Assembly: GCA_965603365.1 (NCBI GenBank)
Contig: CBFDCR010000004.1
Span: forward strand, 62,001 to 126,000
Direction: 5' to 3'
Length of the DNA stretch: 64,000 nucleotides
Source of the DNA: JAHELQ01 sp965603365
GTDB lineage: Bacteria > Acidobacteriota > Aminicenantia > UBA2199
The notes beneath the pieces were generated by a model. It saw nothing but the letters and a program-made list of their open reading frames with translations. It ran no database searches and was not told where the DNA came from. Each line of letters begins with the position of its first letter. Position 1 is the stretch's first letter. The position numbers were made by a program, and so were the translations under genes. Below, piece after piece: positions 44,571 through 52,836 of this stretch.

Positions 44571-44579
44571 ATATCTTAT

Positions 44580-45161
44580 TTAGAAGATATCTTTTAGGGC
44601 GATCTCGGAGGTATCTTTTAGGGGGAGATTAATTTTATCGTTTTCGGACAGCACATCCGCCCGGCCATAACGCTTCTCTTTGTCAAGTTTATATACCATT
44701 ACGGATCTTTCACCGGGATGTATGATCCAATATTCCAGCACCCCATGCTTTTCGTACAGGGTCAACTTATCGATCATGTCTTTTTTCACGGTTGCCGGTG
44801 AGACGATCTCCACCACCAGGTCCGGTGCGCCCCGGCAGCCCCACTCATCCAGTTTGTTCACATCACAGATGACGGAGATATCGGGCTGCACCACGGTGGT
44901 AATCTCTTCATCCGCTTTGTCTGTCTCGGGCAATCTTACATCGAAAGGCGCTGCATAAACTTTACATGCCTGCCCTTTCTCTTTTAAAATCCGGTTGATT
45001 TCGGTCGCCAGGTTCAACAAAATTTCCTGGTGATAGCGGGAGGGCGCCGGGGTCATATTAACGGGAACGCCTTCCAGCAGTTCCCATCGTTCAGTCTCGG
45101 GCCACTTCATATAATCGGCATAGGTAAATCGCTCATCATCTTTTCTTACCGGAATCGGCAT
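44580..45161 (-). CDS. Uma2-family (DUF820) restriction-endonuclease-like protein
   Basis: 193 residues. FTYADYMKWPETERWELLEG and DVRLPETDKADEEITTVVQPD, then APDLVVEIVSPATVKKDMID and YEKHGVLEYWIIHPGERSVM: the Glu/Asp/Glu pattern of the PD-(D/E)xK-like Uma2 family, of unproven function and often multiplied in Cyanobacteria and accessory regions. Starts 16 bases after the vapC stop, with GGAGG before the ATG, so it is probably the third gene of that unit. Confidence 0.85.
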   Translation of the reverse strand: MPIPVRKDDERFTYADYMKWPETERWELLEGVPVNMTPAPSRYHQEILLNLATEINRILKEKGQACKVYAAPFDVRLPETDKADEEITTVVQPDISVICDVNKLDEWGCRGAPDLVVEIVSPATVKKDMIDKLTLYEKHGVLEYWIIHPGERSVMVYKLDKEKRYGRADVLSENDKINLPLKDTSEIALKDIF

Positions 45162-45177
45162 ACTTCCTCCAATACGG

Positions 45178-45615
45178 CTATGACATTATTTCTGTAGTGG
45201 TTTGATCGGTTTCAGGTGGTGAAGAGTACAGAGTGAAATCCAGGCACTCTTTGATTTTTTCATAATGCCTGTCTTTTTCGATTAATATCAATTGATGATG
45301 AAAACATTGAACCGCAATCATTAAATCACTAAGAGGAACGGTAATACCTTTTCGTTTTAGCTGAAAACCAACTTTAGAGGTTTCATCAAAAACATGATCG
45401 TCCAGGTTGGGGGTATGAAAACAATCAAGGCTCTCTTTTACAGAATCATACTCTTTTTGAGTTTTAGTTCCGATTAATAGTTCTGATCGGATAATTCCGT
45501 TGATATAAACCCTATCTTCACCAATTAACTGATCGATAAAATCATTCAGCTCTTTGTCTTTATCCCTGAAATAATCCACCCATACACTGGTATCAATCAA
45601 ATATTTACCGCTCAT
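45178..45615 (-). CDS. vapC: VapC-like PIN-domain ribonuclease toxin
   Basis: 145 residues; YLIDTSVWVDYFRDK with Asp8, RSELLIGTK with the second acidic residue, and PLSDLMIAVQCF with the third; ILIEKDRHYEKI closes the PIN active site. RNA-cleaving toxin by family. The ATG overlaps the antitoxin stop (ATGA). The last 15 residues are Thr/Glu-rich and probably disordered. Confidence 0.87.
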   Translation of the reverse strand: MSGKYLIDTSVWVDYFRDKDKELNDFIDQLIGEDRVYINGIIRSELLIGTKTQKEYDSVKESLDCFHTPNLDDHVFDETSKVGFQLKRKGITVPLSDLMIAVQCFHHQLILIEKDRHYEKIKECLDFTLYSSPPETDQTTTEIMS

Positions 45616-45812
45616 ATCATATCCTGGGCGCGGAATTTTTCTACATCTAAATCTAAATCAATTTTACCTCTTAACTCTTTGAACTTCTTCCGCTTTATAT
45701 TTCGCAGCATCTCTTCGAGTGCCATTCGAATCAATCGGGTTTTATTCTTTTCGCCGGTTTCATGAACCAATTCTTTGACCAGGACATCAGGTATGTTTAG
45801 TGTTGCCCTCAT
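45612..45812 (-). CDS. vapB: VapB-type antitoxin (ribbon-helix-helix-like)
   Basis: 66 residues, MRATLNIPDVLVKELVHETG: the short beta strand plus helix of VapB/RHH antitoxins that bind their own promoter. The remainder (KNKTRLIRMALEEMLRNIKR) is the second helix and toxin-binding tail. GGAG is upstream, and a fully consensus promoter lies just before. Heads the vapB-vapC-Uma2 unit; autoregulation is expected. Confidence 0.8.
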   Translation of the reverse strand: MRATLNIPDVLVKELVHETGEKNKTRLIRMALEEMLRNIKRKKFKELRGKIDLDLDVEKFRAQDMI

Positions 45813-45829
45813 ATGATTCTCCTGAACGT

Positions 45830-45858
45830 ATTATAAATTCATTTCTTAAATATGTCAA
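45830..45858 (-). promoter_or_regulatory. Consensus promoter of vapB-vapC-Uma2
   Basis: Minus strand: TTGACA (45858-45853), 17-base spacer, TATAAT (45835-45830). All twelve bases match the consensus. Confidence 0.75.
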
Positions 45859-45959
45859 TTATTACACACACAATCATACACCTAAAATACATTCACCCCG
45901 GGCAAAAGCAACGTCACCCTCAAAATATGCAAAGTATTCAATATACAAAGACAGGAGGC

Positions 45960-46026
45960 TTATCTTTTTCTCGATTTCTTGAGGATTTTGATGGTGAGGA
46001 GGGCGGCGGCAGTGATGAAGAGGGAG
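45960..46026 (-). pseudogene. Duplicated C-terminal tail of the 46314 methyltransferase
   Basis: Minus-strand frame SLFITAAALLTIKILKKSRK plus Arg and stop mirrors the true C-terminus LFITTAALLTTAYITIKILK of the gene at 46314-47054 with an internal four-residue loss. It sits on the far side of the HicB gene. Confidence 0.65.
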
Positions 46027-46097
46027 TCGATTTTGGAAGGTTAAAATTGGTGAAAAATGGCCTTGCATGAATTATAATAAATCAAGGAGAATTAATC

Positions 46098-46310
46098 ATG
46101 TTAAAATATCTGGTTATATATGAAAGAACGGAGACAGGATACAGCGCCTATGTGCCCGATTTACCGGGATGCATCGCCACGGGGAAAACCAGGAGGCAGG
46201 TAGAAAAAAATATTTATGAGGCCATGAAATTTCATATCGAAGGCTTCAAGTTGGAAGGGCTGCCTATCCCGAAGCCGCAGACCGAGAGCGAAATGCTGGC
46301 CTTTGCCTGA
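46098..46310 (+). CDS. HicB-family antitoxin-like protein
   Basis: 70 residues: YLVIYERTETGYSAYVPDLP then GCIATGKTRRQVEKNIYEAM, the classic HicB/RNase H-like partial fold, ending KPQTESEMLAFA. The C-terminal DNA-binding domain of longer HicB proteins is absent. AAGGAG precedes the ATG. No HicA toxin ORF is adjacent, so it is an orphan or acts as a solitary regulator. It is flanked by the real and the duplicated methyltransferase tails. Confidence 0.85.
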   Translation: MLKYLVIYERTETGYSAYVPDLPGCIATGKTRRQVEKNIYEAMKFHIEGFKLEGLPIPKPQTESEMLAFA

Positions 46311-46313
46311 ATC

Positions 46314-47054
46314 CTATTTCCCTGGTGGTTCCTGGCGTTGCTGGCGGCTTCTTGATTTCTTGAGGATTTTGATGGTGATGTAGGCGGTTGTGAGGAGGGC
46401 GGCGGTGGTGATGAAGAGGGGGAGGTTGTGGAGGTGACCGTAGAGTAACCTCTCTTTGTAGGCCAGGACCAGGAGGTAGATGAGCAGGAGATTGAAGAGG
46501 GAGTCGTTCTCTTTGTAGAGGACCTTCTGGGGGTCGAAGGGGAGGGTGGGTTTCCGGTAGTGGCGGAAGCGGGGAAGGAGTCGACTCACTTCCCGGCAGT
46601 AGGATTCGTACGGAGGGCCGTGGGTGGTCTTGAGATAGTGCTCTTCGGAGTGGATGATAAAGTAATATTGGAAGAGGAGGCAGGCGTCGAAGAGGAGGAG
46701 GGCGAGGGGGTTGGCAAAGACCGCCAGCAGGCCGGTGTAGATGAGGAGGTTGCCGATATAGAGGGGGTTTCGCACCAGGGAGTAAATACCCGAGGTGTTG
46801 AGGGCATCGGCCCGCAGGTAGCTCTCCCGGCCCGACGTACCGGCCCGGGCATAACCCACGGCGATGATGCGGATGGTTTCACCCAGCAGGGCCAGCACCA
46901 GGCCGCCGACATTCAAAATGGCGTTATATTCCCCGGCATCGACGGGTCGAAAGAGGACTGTGATCAAAACGATCAACGGCAGCGGCGTAAAGCTGCGGTG
47001 CTTAAACAAAAAACGGCCGATTCCCAGCCGCCGGCTATCTAACCGATGAACCAT
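46314..47054 (-). CDS. Isoprenylcysteine carboxyl methyltransferase-like membrane protein
   Basis: 246 residues, multi-pass. The ICMT/PEMT signature is RNPLYIGNLLIYTGLLAVFA, then HSEEHYLKTTHGPPYESYCR, where the RNP, His and Glu form the SAM/substrate site. Several membrane helices surround it (LPLIVLITVLFRP). Substrate is unknown in bacteria; lipid or small-molecule methylation is likely. The ATG at 47054 has GGGAGAAG upstream and overlaps the 3' end of the PgaB-like gene by 20 bases; a GTG at 47066 is the alternative. Confidence 0.8.
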   Translation of the reverse strand: MVHRLDSRRLGIGRFLFKHRSFTPLPLIVLITVLFRPVDAGEYNAILNVGGLVLALLGETIRIIAVGYARAGTSGRESYLRADALNTSGIYSLVRNPLYIGNLLIYTGLLAVFANPLALLLFDACLLFQYYFIIHSEEHYLKTTHGPPYESYCREVSRLLPRFRHYRKPTLPFDPQKVLYKENDSLFNLLLIYLLVLAYKERLLYGHLHNLPLFITTAALLTTAYITIKILKKSRSRQQRQEPPGK

Positions 47055-48231
47055 GACTTCTCCCACTATTTACAATTTGTTTGATATAATCGAGATCAAC
47101 GGGGGTGACGGGGGTGAAACAGATGCGTTTGACAGCGGGGGGAATGAGCTGCAAATATTCTTTTAGTTCGGTCAAGGGGATGCGCCTGCCGGTATCCCAA
47201 TCTTTGATCTGCAGCTTGACCACCAATTTGTCGCCGCACACTTCGCTGGCACGCTTGACGATCAGTTGAAACACCTGCCTGTTGCGGACCTCATCGAACT
47301 TCATCTCTTCTTTCATCTGCCGATGATAGGTCATCAGGTAGATGTGATCGATGCCGGTCTTTACGATCTCCCCTAAATTGTGGGCATACCATTTTTCGGC
47401 CCGCCTGACATAGAGGGGCGTTTCATAGTAAATGTTCATGCCCACCCGGATTTTAGGATAAACGGCCTTGCAGGCCCCGACAATCCGGGTCAGGACATGG
47501 TTGACCTGGTTAATTTTAATACGGTTCCAGTTCTGGCTGTAGGCGGTATTTGGGCGCATGGCCAACCTGGTGCTGAGGGGCAGGTGGGTGATAATGGTAA
47601 ACTTTGCCTTGCCCCAATTGGAAAATCCCTCATTGTAGCGGATAAACAGGTCGTCCTGAATCAAAATGCCCTGGATATTTTTGGCCGCCAATTCTTTATA
47701 AACCCCGACGATCCTGTCCACGGCATCGGGATTAAACAGATCAAACTTCCTGACCATTCGCCGGCCGCCGTACCCGTCTGCGCCTTCTACATATTCATAG
47801 TCAAAATACTTCGTCTCCTCTTCCCAATTAAACTTGCGGCCGATCATCCAGGACCATAGATGAAGGCCGCTGTCCCGTGACCGGAATTCCGAACCGAGCC
47901 GATCCAGATAGGGTTGAAGGACATTAAAAAATGAATTCTGGAAATAGAGCCCCCCCTGGGAAACGTCATTCTTAAAAGAGCGAACAATCACCTTGCCGAT
48001 ACCGATTTGGGCCAATGCTTCATGATCGATTCTGCCCCCCAAATCGGCATTCATAAACTGGAGTTCGTATTCACGATTGGTGGGAGTATTTTTAACGGAA
48101 TCCCGGGGATTGAGTGGCCGGCCAGCCGCATACCAGGAGATCAGGATAGAAAAAATAATCCAGTTAAAGAATAAAATTCCACTCCTGGGATCGATACTTT
48201 TTCTCGATTTGGGCAATTTCTTTCTGCTCAT
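47035..48231 (-). CDS. PgaB C-terminal-like (GHL13) glycoside-hydrolase-like protein
   Basis: 398 residues. N-terminal membrane anchor (ILFFNWIIFSILISWYAAG), then a TIM-barrel-like domain: IGKVIVRSFKNDVSQGGLYF, LHLWSWMIGRKFNW, IQGILIQDDLFIRYNEGF (the DD pair of the PgaB hydrolase site) and IDHIYLMTYHRQM. The PgaB polysaccharide deacetylase domain is missing. Probably cleaves or binds an exopolysaccharide outside the inner membrane. The start overlaps the lipoate-ligase gene by 68 bases, which is unusually long. Confidence 0.75.
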   Translation of the reverse strand: MSRKKLPKSRKSIDPRSGILFFNWIIFSILISWYAAGRPLNPRDSVKNTPTNREYELQFMNADLGGRIDHEALAQIGIGKVIVRSFKNDVSQGGLYFQNSFFNVLQPYLDRLGSEFRSRDSGLHLWSWMIGRKFNWEEETKYFDYEYVEGADGYGGRRMVRKFDLFNPDAVDRIVGVYKELAAKNIQGILIQDDLFIRYNEGFSNWGKAKFTIITHLPLSTRLAMRPNTAYSQNWNRIKINQVNHVLTRIVGACKAVYPKIRVGMNIYYETPLYVRRAEKWYAHNLGEIVKTGIDHIYLMTYHRQMKEEMKFDEVRNRQVFQLIVKRASEVCGDKLVVKLQIKDWDTGRRIPLTELKEYLQLIPPAVKRICFTPVTPVDLDYIKQIVNSGRSHGSSVR

Positions 48232-48949
48232 CCTTGGTAAATATATACTCTTTAAAGGGTTCTTCGATAAAGGCCTGAAAACTGCTGACCATAGACCGGA
48301 TTAAATCCTCCCCGCTTCGATCGGTAACGTCACTTAAGGTGGCCATACTGCGCTGGATAATGGCGGGTCTGGAATTGGTGCCGTCGGCATACAGTCGGTA
48401 ATTCATCTTCAGGGGAATCGAACCGTGCTGCAATAATGCCTGATTATCGCGTTTTTGGGCTGAACCGACAATTTTTTTACCCTGGATTTCAATTTCATGG
48501 GGGGTGGGGAAAGAGAAACAGGGATTGCTGCTTTTAGAGAGGGAACTGGACGACGTGCCTCTGGAAAGATAAGCATCGACACCGATCTGCTGAAAGGCGG
48601 CTACCAGTATGCCGGAAATGAGCTTGTAGGACTGGAATAGGTCGTGGTCCCGGTGAAATATATCCTCCGAGGAGACCACCGCATAGGTAATCTCTTCATG
48701 ATGCAGAACCGTCTTGCCCCCCGTGATCCGCCTGACATACCCGTAACCGTTCTTTTCAATATAATCCAGGTTAACGGCCTTGTGAATCTTCTGGGAAACT
48801 CCAAAGGAAAATGTGGGGGTCTCCCAGAAATATATTCTAAAAAATCCCGCTTTTTTTTGGTGACACCGACGAAAGAGAAATTCATCCCGGGCCATGTTTT
48901 TGGCCGCAGGCAGTGGTGCTCTGTCCAGCAGTAGAAACCATTGTCCCAT
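48164..48949 (-). CDS. Lipoate-protein ligase A / octanoyltransferase (LipM-like) family
   Basis: 261 residues of the biotin/lipoate A/B ligase fold: MARDEFLFRRC, WETPTFSFGVSQ, VRRITGGKTVLHHEEITYAV and GKKIVGSAQKRDNQALLQHG with the Lys of the acyl-transfer site. NPCFSFPTPHEIEIQGKKIV places a Cys where Bacillus LipM has its acyl-carrying Cys, so octanoyl transfer is as likely as ATP-dependent ligation. Provides lipoyl groups for 2-oxoacid dehydrogenases or the glycine cleavage system. It lies 13 bases after the bactofilin gene. Confidence 0.82.
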   Translation of the reverse strand: MGQWFLLLDRAPLPAAKNMARDEFLFRRCHQKKAGFFRIYFWETPTFSFGVSQKIHKAVNLDYIEKNGYGYVRRITGGKTVLHHEEITYAVVSSEDIFHRDHDLFQSYKLISGILVAAFQQIGVDAYLSRGTSSSSLSKSSNPCFSFPTPHEIEIQGKKIVGSAQKRDNQALLQHGSIPLKMNYRLYADGTNSRPAIIQRSMATLSDVTDRSGEDLIRSMVSSFQAFIEEPFKEYIFTKDEQKEIAQIEKKYRSQEWNFIL

Positions 48950-48962
48950 ACTGGCTACACGA

Positions 48963-49433
48963 TTATGTACTACTTTTAACCTGAGGCTTCTTGTCTTTGG
49001 CTTCCTTGTCCTGGGTCTCCTTCTCGACCGATGTCTTAGCCTGGTCCCGAACCGACATGTCTATATTGCCTTTAAATACGGCACCCTCGGCCAGTACGAC
49101 CCGCTGGGCAATGATATTGCCGTTCAGTACCCCTTCCGGTTCTACGGTTACCTTATGAGTACCTTTGACATTGCCGTTAATCCGCCCCCGGACGATGATT
49201 TCCCTGGCTTCCACATCGGCGGTCAGGTTGCCATTCTTGCCGATGATTACACGGTCTTTGGCCTTCAGCTTACCTTCCAGTTTTCCTTCAATAATCAGCT
49301 CTTCGTCCGAATACAATTCCCCTTTTAAAAATACAGTTTTGCCAATTAACGACTTGCCCTTACCGATTTCATCCGACATTGAAGAAACGGTGGAGGTCGC
49401 TTTAAAGTCTTCCAACTTTTTAAATACCGCCAT
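48963..49433 (-). CDS. Bactofilin family cytoskeletal protein
   Basis: 156 residues. Short N-terminal tail, then the right-handed beta-helix of bactofilins: KTVFLKGELYSDEELIIEGK, LEGKLKAKDRVIIGKNGNLT, VRGRINGNVKGTHKVTVEPE and GVLNGNIIAQRVVLAEGAVF, with repeats of six strands. A charged C-terminal tail follows (QDKEAKDKKPQ). Polymerises without nucleotide and marks cell shape or polarity sites. First gene of the minus-strand unit that follows the tRNA. Confidence 0.88.
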   Translation of the reverse strand: MAVFKKLEDFKATSTVSSMSDEIGKGKSLIGKTVFLKGELYSDEELIIEGKLEGKLKAKDRVIIGKNGNLTADVEAREIIVRGRINGNVKGTHKVTVEPEGVLNGNIIAQRVVLAEGAVFKGNIDMSVRDQAKTSVEKETQDKEAKDKKPQVKSST

Positions 49434-49504
49434 CTTTATCCTCTTTATTTAAAAATCTAAGAAACTTAAACCGCTAAACCATTAAACCCAAAAATGATAA
49501 AAAA

Positions 49505-49575
49505 GCGGGCAACGGGGATCGAACCCGCAACCCCAAGCTTGGGAAGCTTGTGCTCTACCATTGAGCTATGCCCGC
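49505..49575 (-). tRNA. tRNA-Gly (anticodon CCC)
   Basis: 71 bases fold as a full cloverleaf: acceptor GCGGGCA/TGCCCGC, D-arm GCTC/GAGC, anticodon stem CAAGC/GCTTG around loop TTCCCAA, T-arm with TTCGATC. No CCA is encoded. The 5' end directly touches the stop codon of rplQ, so it must be cut out of the ribosomal-protein transcript or its own short transcript. Confidence 0.95.
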
Positions 49576-49983
49576 CTACTTTTTAGATTTTTCCTTCTTT
49601 TTGGATTTTTTCTCTTTCGCCTCGAATTTGAAATCGACAAATTCCAATATCGCCATTTCGGCGCCGTCACCTTTACGGAAGTCACTCTTAATAATACGTG
49701 TATAGCCGCCCCGGCGATCCATGAACCTCGGTGCCACCTCATCAAACAGGAGATGCACCGTCGTCCGTTTATACAGAAAGGCAAAGGCCCGTCTCTTAGC
49801 GGCCAGGCCTCCGGATTTTCCCAGAGTTACCAGCTTTTCAACCACTGGTTTCACCGCCCTGGCCTTGGCCAATGTAGTTTCTATCCTATTCTTTTCGATC
49901 AAACTGGCAGCTAAATTTCGCAGCAAAGATTTCCGGTGTGAGGGATTGCGCCGTAATTTAAAACCACCTTTCAAATGCCTCAT
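49576..49983 (-). CDS. rplQ: 50S ribosomal protein L17
   Basis: 135 residues; MRHLKGGFKLRRNPSHRKSL is the L17 start and RIETTLAKARAVKPVVEKLV the core. A Lys-rich tail (FEAKEKKSKKKEKSKK) extends the usual length of about 120. It lies 3 bases after rpoA and is the last protein gene of the alpha operon. Confidence 0.97.
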   Translation of the reverse strand: MRHLKGGFKLRRNPSHRKSLLRNLAASLIEKNRIETTLAKARAVKPVVEKLVTLGKSGGLAAKRRAFAFLYKRTTVHLLFDEVAPRFMDRRGGYTRIIKSDFRKGDGAEMAILEFVDFKFEAKEKKSKKKEKSKK

Positions 49984-49986
49984 CTT

Positions 49987-51015
49987 TTACTCCTTTTCGT
50001 CTTCATTTTCCACGAGTTGGGCCCTTTTTAATTTCTCGTCCAGGTCACTTCTCATATTATCCGGTACCTTCTGCCCCAAAGCCAGATCATAATCACGTAA
50101 CTTTAAAATAATCTCCTCTAAGGACTTCTTACCGAAATTTTTCGAATTCAAGAGCTCGTGCTCAGTCTTTTCGATGAGTTCATAAATATAATCCACTCCC
50201 AATCTTTTCAAACATTTGAGTGCCCGGACCGACAATCCCATGGCCTCGACACTTTTTTCCAGAATGTCGGTTTTGTTTTCAATGCCAAATCCCGCTTCCT
50301 GTTCCACGGTGGGAGTCAATGTCTCTTTATCCTGGTAATTCAAAAAGATGCTCAGATGATCTCTTAAAATCTTTCCGGCTCTGGAAACCGTTTCTTTGGG
50401 CGAAATACTCCCATTGGTCCAGACCTCTAAAATCAATCTTTCATAATCCGTCCGTTTTCCTACCCTTGCCGGGATAACTGTATATTTAACCTTCTCAACC
50501 GGATTAAAATTGGCATCCATCGGGATAAAATCAACCCCCAGGCTCTCATCATAATTCTGCTCTGCCAATTTAAACCCCAGGTCTTTCTTAATAACGATTT
50601 CCGCTCTAAATGATCCGCCCTCCTCCAGATAGGCAATATGGATATTCTTGTCCAGCAACTCAACATCACTGTCGCTGATGATATCGCCGGATAAAATTTC
50701 CCCTGCCTCCGTTTTCTCTATTTTCACAATCCTGGGTTCATTGACATTGAGCTTAAAAGGTATGGTCTTCAAATTGAGAATAACATTTAAAACATCCTCA
50801 TAGACAGCGGGAATGACTGAAAATTCATGCAATACCCCGTCGAGCCTGATAGCGGTAATCGCGTCCCCCTCGATCATGGATAACAGAACTCGCCTCAAGG
50901 CAATTCCGATGGTATTGCCATATCCCCTCTCGAAAGGTTCGGCCACAAACTTACCATAGTTGGCCGTTAATTCTTCAACCTCTAATCTCCGGGGCCTCTG
51001 ATAATTGTTAGACAT
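49987..51015 (-). CDS. rpoA: RNA polymerase alpha subunit
   Basis: 342 residues. N-terminal assembly domain contains FEPLERGYGNTIG-like FVAEPFERGYGNTIG and LRRVLLSMIEGDAITAIRLD; the C-terminal domain that contacts UP elements and activators contains LSVRALKCLKRLGVDYIYEL and NFGKKSLEEI. The ATG at 51015 has AGGAGG upstream; a longer in-frame start would run into rpsD. Confidence 0.97.
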   Translation of the reverse strand: MSNNYQRPRRLEVEELTANYGKFVAEPFERGYGNTIGIALRRVLLSMIEGDAITAIRLDGVLHEFSVIPAVYEDVLNVILNLKTIPFKLNVNEPRIVKIEKTEAGEILSGDIISDSDVELLDKNIHIAYLEEGGSFRAEIVIKKDLGFKLAEQNYDESLGVDFIPMDANFNPVEKVKYTVIPARVGKRTDYERLILEVWTNGSISPKETVSRAGKILRDHLSIFLNYQDKETLTPTVEQEAGFGIENKTDILEKSVEAMGLSVRALKCLKRLGVDYIYELIEKTEHELLNSKNFGKKSLEEIILKLRDYDLALGQKVPDNMRSDLDEKLKRAQLVENEDEKE

Positions 51016-51025
51016 CCTTTCCTCC

Positions 51026-51658
51026 TTATTTGGAATACAGCTCAACGACAAGATGCTCTTCAACAGGCAGCGATACATCTTCTCTGGTGGGGAGGGCATG
51101 AACTTTACCTGAATTTTTTTCTTCTTCCACAATGAGCCAGCCGGGAATATCGACCAACCCCTTTACAGCCTCCAGCATAGTCTTAATACTCTCATTACTC
51201 TTTGCTTTCTCAGCAAAAGACACCTCATCGTTTTTTCTCAAAATATAGGAAGGAATCGACACTCTCTTACCGTTTACTACGATATGCCCGTGACGAATAA
51301 GCTGTCTGGCATGGGTCCTGGAATATGCCATATTCATGCGATACAGTATATTATCCAATCTCAATTCCAGTGAACACAAAAGGTTCTCACCGGTGATTCC
51401 CCTTTTCCTGGCTGCCTTTTGGAAGAACACTCTAAATTGTCGTTCACCTACACCGTAAAACCGCTTGACTTTTTGTTTCTCTCTCAACTGTAATTTATAG
51501 TTGGATTTTCTAAACCTGATCCGTGACCCCCTTTGACCGGGAGGATAATTCCTGCGCTCTACGGAGCATTTATCTGTCAGGCATCTTTTACCTTTTAAAA
51601 AAAGTTTCGTTCCCTCTGCTCTGCACAATCTGCATAATGGACCGTTATATCTACCCAT
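51026..51658 (-). CDS. rpsD: 30S ribosomal protein S4
   Basis: 210 residues. C9, C12, C26 and C31 make this the zinc-binding (C+) form. The S4 RNA-binding domain is at RLDNILYRMNMAYSRTHARQ then LIRHGHIVVNGKRV. Primary 16S rRNA binder and, in many bacteria, the translational repressor of this operon. Ends 10 bases before rpoA. Confidence 0.97.
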   Translation of the reverse strand: MGRYNGPLCRLCRAEGTKLFLKGKRCLTDKCSVERRNYPPGQRGSRIRFRKSNYKLQLREKQKVKRFYGVGERQFRVFFQKAARKRGITGENLLCSLELRLDNILYRMNMAYSRTHARQLIRHGHIVVNGKRVSIPSYILRKNDEVSFAEKAKSNESIKTMLEAVKGLVDIPGWLIVEEEKNSGKVHALPTREDVSLPVEEHLVVELYSK

Positions 51659-51675
51659 TGGTCTCTCCTTACAAT

Positions 51676-52071
51676 TTACACTCTTCTCTTCTTTCGAGGA
51701 CGGCAGCCGTTGTGGGGTATGGGGGTAACGTCTTTTATAGACTTCACCTTGAAGGGAGTTCCCCCTACCGTGCGAATTGCACTCTCTCGGCCAGCCCCGG
51801 GACCTTTCACCCGAATATCCAGGGTTTTAATACCGAAATTTTCCGCATCCCTTAAGGCCTTCTCCGCTGCCAACTGGGCCGCGAAAGGGGTGGATTTCCT
51901 GGATCCCTTAAATCCGATAACCCCTCCGGATGACCACGCCAGCACATTGCCCTCTCTATCGGTAATCGTAATAATCGTGTTATTAAACGTCGAATGGACG
52001 TACATGACGCCGTGGGATACAAACTTCTTTTCCTTTTTTTTCGTTTTCCGTTTAACCTGTCTTTTAGCCAT
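51676..52071 (-). CDS. rpsK: 30S ribosomal protein S11
   Basis: 131 residues; GVMYVHSTFNNTIITITDRE and GPGAGRESAIRTV, ending PHNGCRPRKKRRV, the S11 signature at the platform near the mRNA exit. Basic N-terminal extension (KRQVKRKTKKKEKK). 12 bases from rpsM. Confidence 0.97.
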   Translation of the reverse strand: MAKRQVKRKTKKKEKKFVSHGVMYVHSTFNNTIITITDREGNVLAWSSGGVIGFKGSRKSTPFAAQLAAEKALRDAENFGIKTLDIRVKGPGAGRESAIRTVGGTPFKVKSIKDVTPIPHNGCRPRKKRRV

Positions 52072-52083
52072 TATCTTCCTCCG

Positions 52084-52452
52084 CTACTTCCTTTTCTTTA
52101 TCATCGAACCACGGGGCCCCTTCCGGGTACGGGCATTGGTTTTTGTCCGCTGCCCCCGAACCGGAAGTCCCATCTTGTGCCGTCTACCTCGATAGTTATT
52201 AATATCCATCAAACGCTTAATATCTTGATTGACCCTCTTGCGAAGATCACCCTCAACTACTTCATCGCTCTCGATGTGTTTACGGATCCTGGATAATTCA
52301 TCCGCATTCAAGTCCTTTACTTTTTTATTCAAATCAACTTTAACTAAATCCAATATATGATTGGATTTAGATCGACCGATACCAAAGATATAGGTAAGTC
52401 CGACTTCAACTCTTTTGTTATTCGGTACTTCCACACCTGCTATTCGTGCCAA
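52084..52452 (-). CDS. rpsM: 30S ribosomal protein S13
   Basis: 122 residues; MARIAGVEVPNNKRVEVGLT and YRGRRHKMGLPVRGQRTKTN. Located in the small-subunit head, contacting tRNA through its basic tail. 10 bases from rpmJ. Confidence 0.97.
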   Translation of the reverse strand: MARIAGVEVPNNKRVEVGLTYIFGIGRSKSNHILDLVKVDLNKKVKDLNADELSRIRKHIESDEVVEGDLRKRVNQDIKRLMDINNYRGRRHKMGLPVRGQRTKTNARTRKGPRGSMIKKRK

Positions 52453-52462
52453 ATTAACCTCC

Positions 52463-52576
52463 TTATCCCTGTCTTTGTTTGTGTTTCGGATCTTTGCAAA
52501 TGACCCTTACCACACCTTTTCTCTTAATAACTTTACATTTGTTGCATATTTTCTTGACCGAAGCTCTCACTTTCAT
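52463..52576 (-). CDS. rpmJ: 50S ribosomal protein L36
   Basis: 37 residues, MKVRASVKKICNKCKVIKRK then GVVRVICKDPKHKQRQG. The Cys/His set C11, C14, C27 and H32 makes it the zinc-binding form. Standard place between infA and rpsM. Confidence 0.95.
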   Translation of the reverse strand: MKVRASVKKICNKCKVIKRKGVVRVICKDPKHKQRQG

Positions 52577-52601
52577 CTGTTCCTCCTACATCGCTGCGAA
52601 C

Positions 52602-52829
52602 CTACTTAAACCGGTATATAATTCTGCCTCTGGAAATATCATAGGGAGAAATCTCCATTAATATCTTATCACCCGGTAGGATTCGAATATTATTTTTGCG
52701 CATTTTCCCCGATGGCTGGGCTAAAATACGGTGATGATTCTGCTCCAATTCCACCAAAAACATGGCGTTGGGCAAGGACTCAATAATAACGCCCCGAACC
52801 TCTATAACATCTTTATTTCTTGCTGCCAT
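52602..52829 (-). CDS. infA: Translation initiation factor IF-1
   Basis: 75 residues; EVRGVIIESLPNAMFLVELE and ILPGDKILMEISPYDISRGR, the OB-fold of IF-1. Binds the ribosomal A site during initiation. Seven bases after the map stop. Confidence 0.96.
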   Translation of the reverse strand: MAARNKDVIEVRGVIIESLPNAMFLVELEQNHHRILAQPSGKMRKNNIRILPGDKILMEISPYDISRGRIIYRFK

Positions 52830-52836
52830 TATAACC

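Noticed and set aside
44376..44579. Possible small gene or LanC partner after lanC
   Set aside because: Frames are short, without ribosome sites or recognisable motifs.
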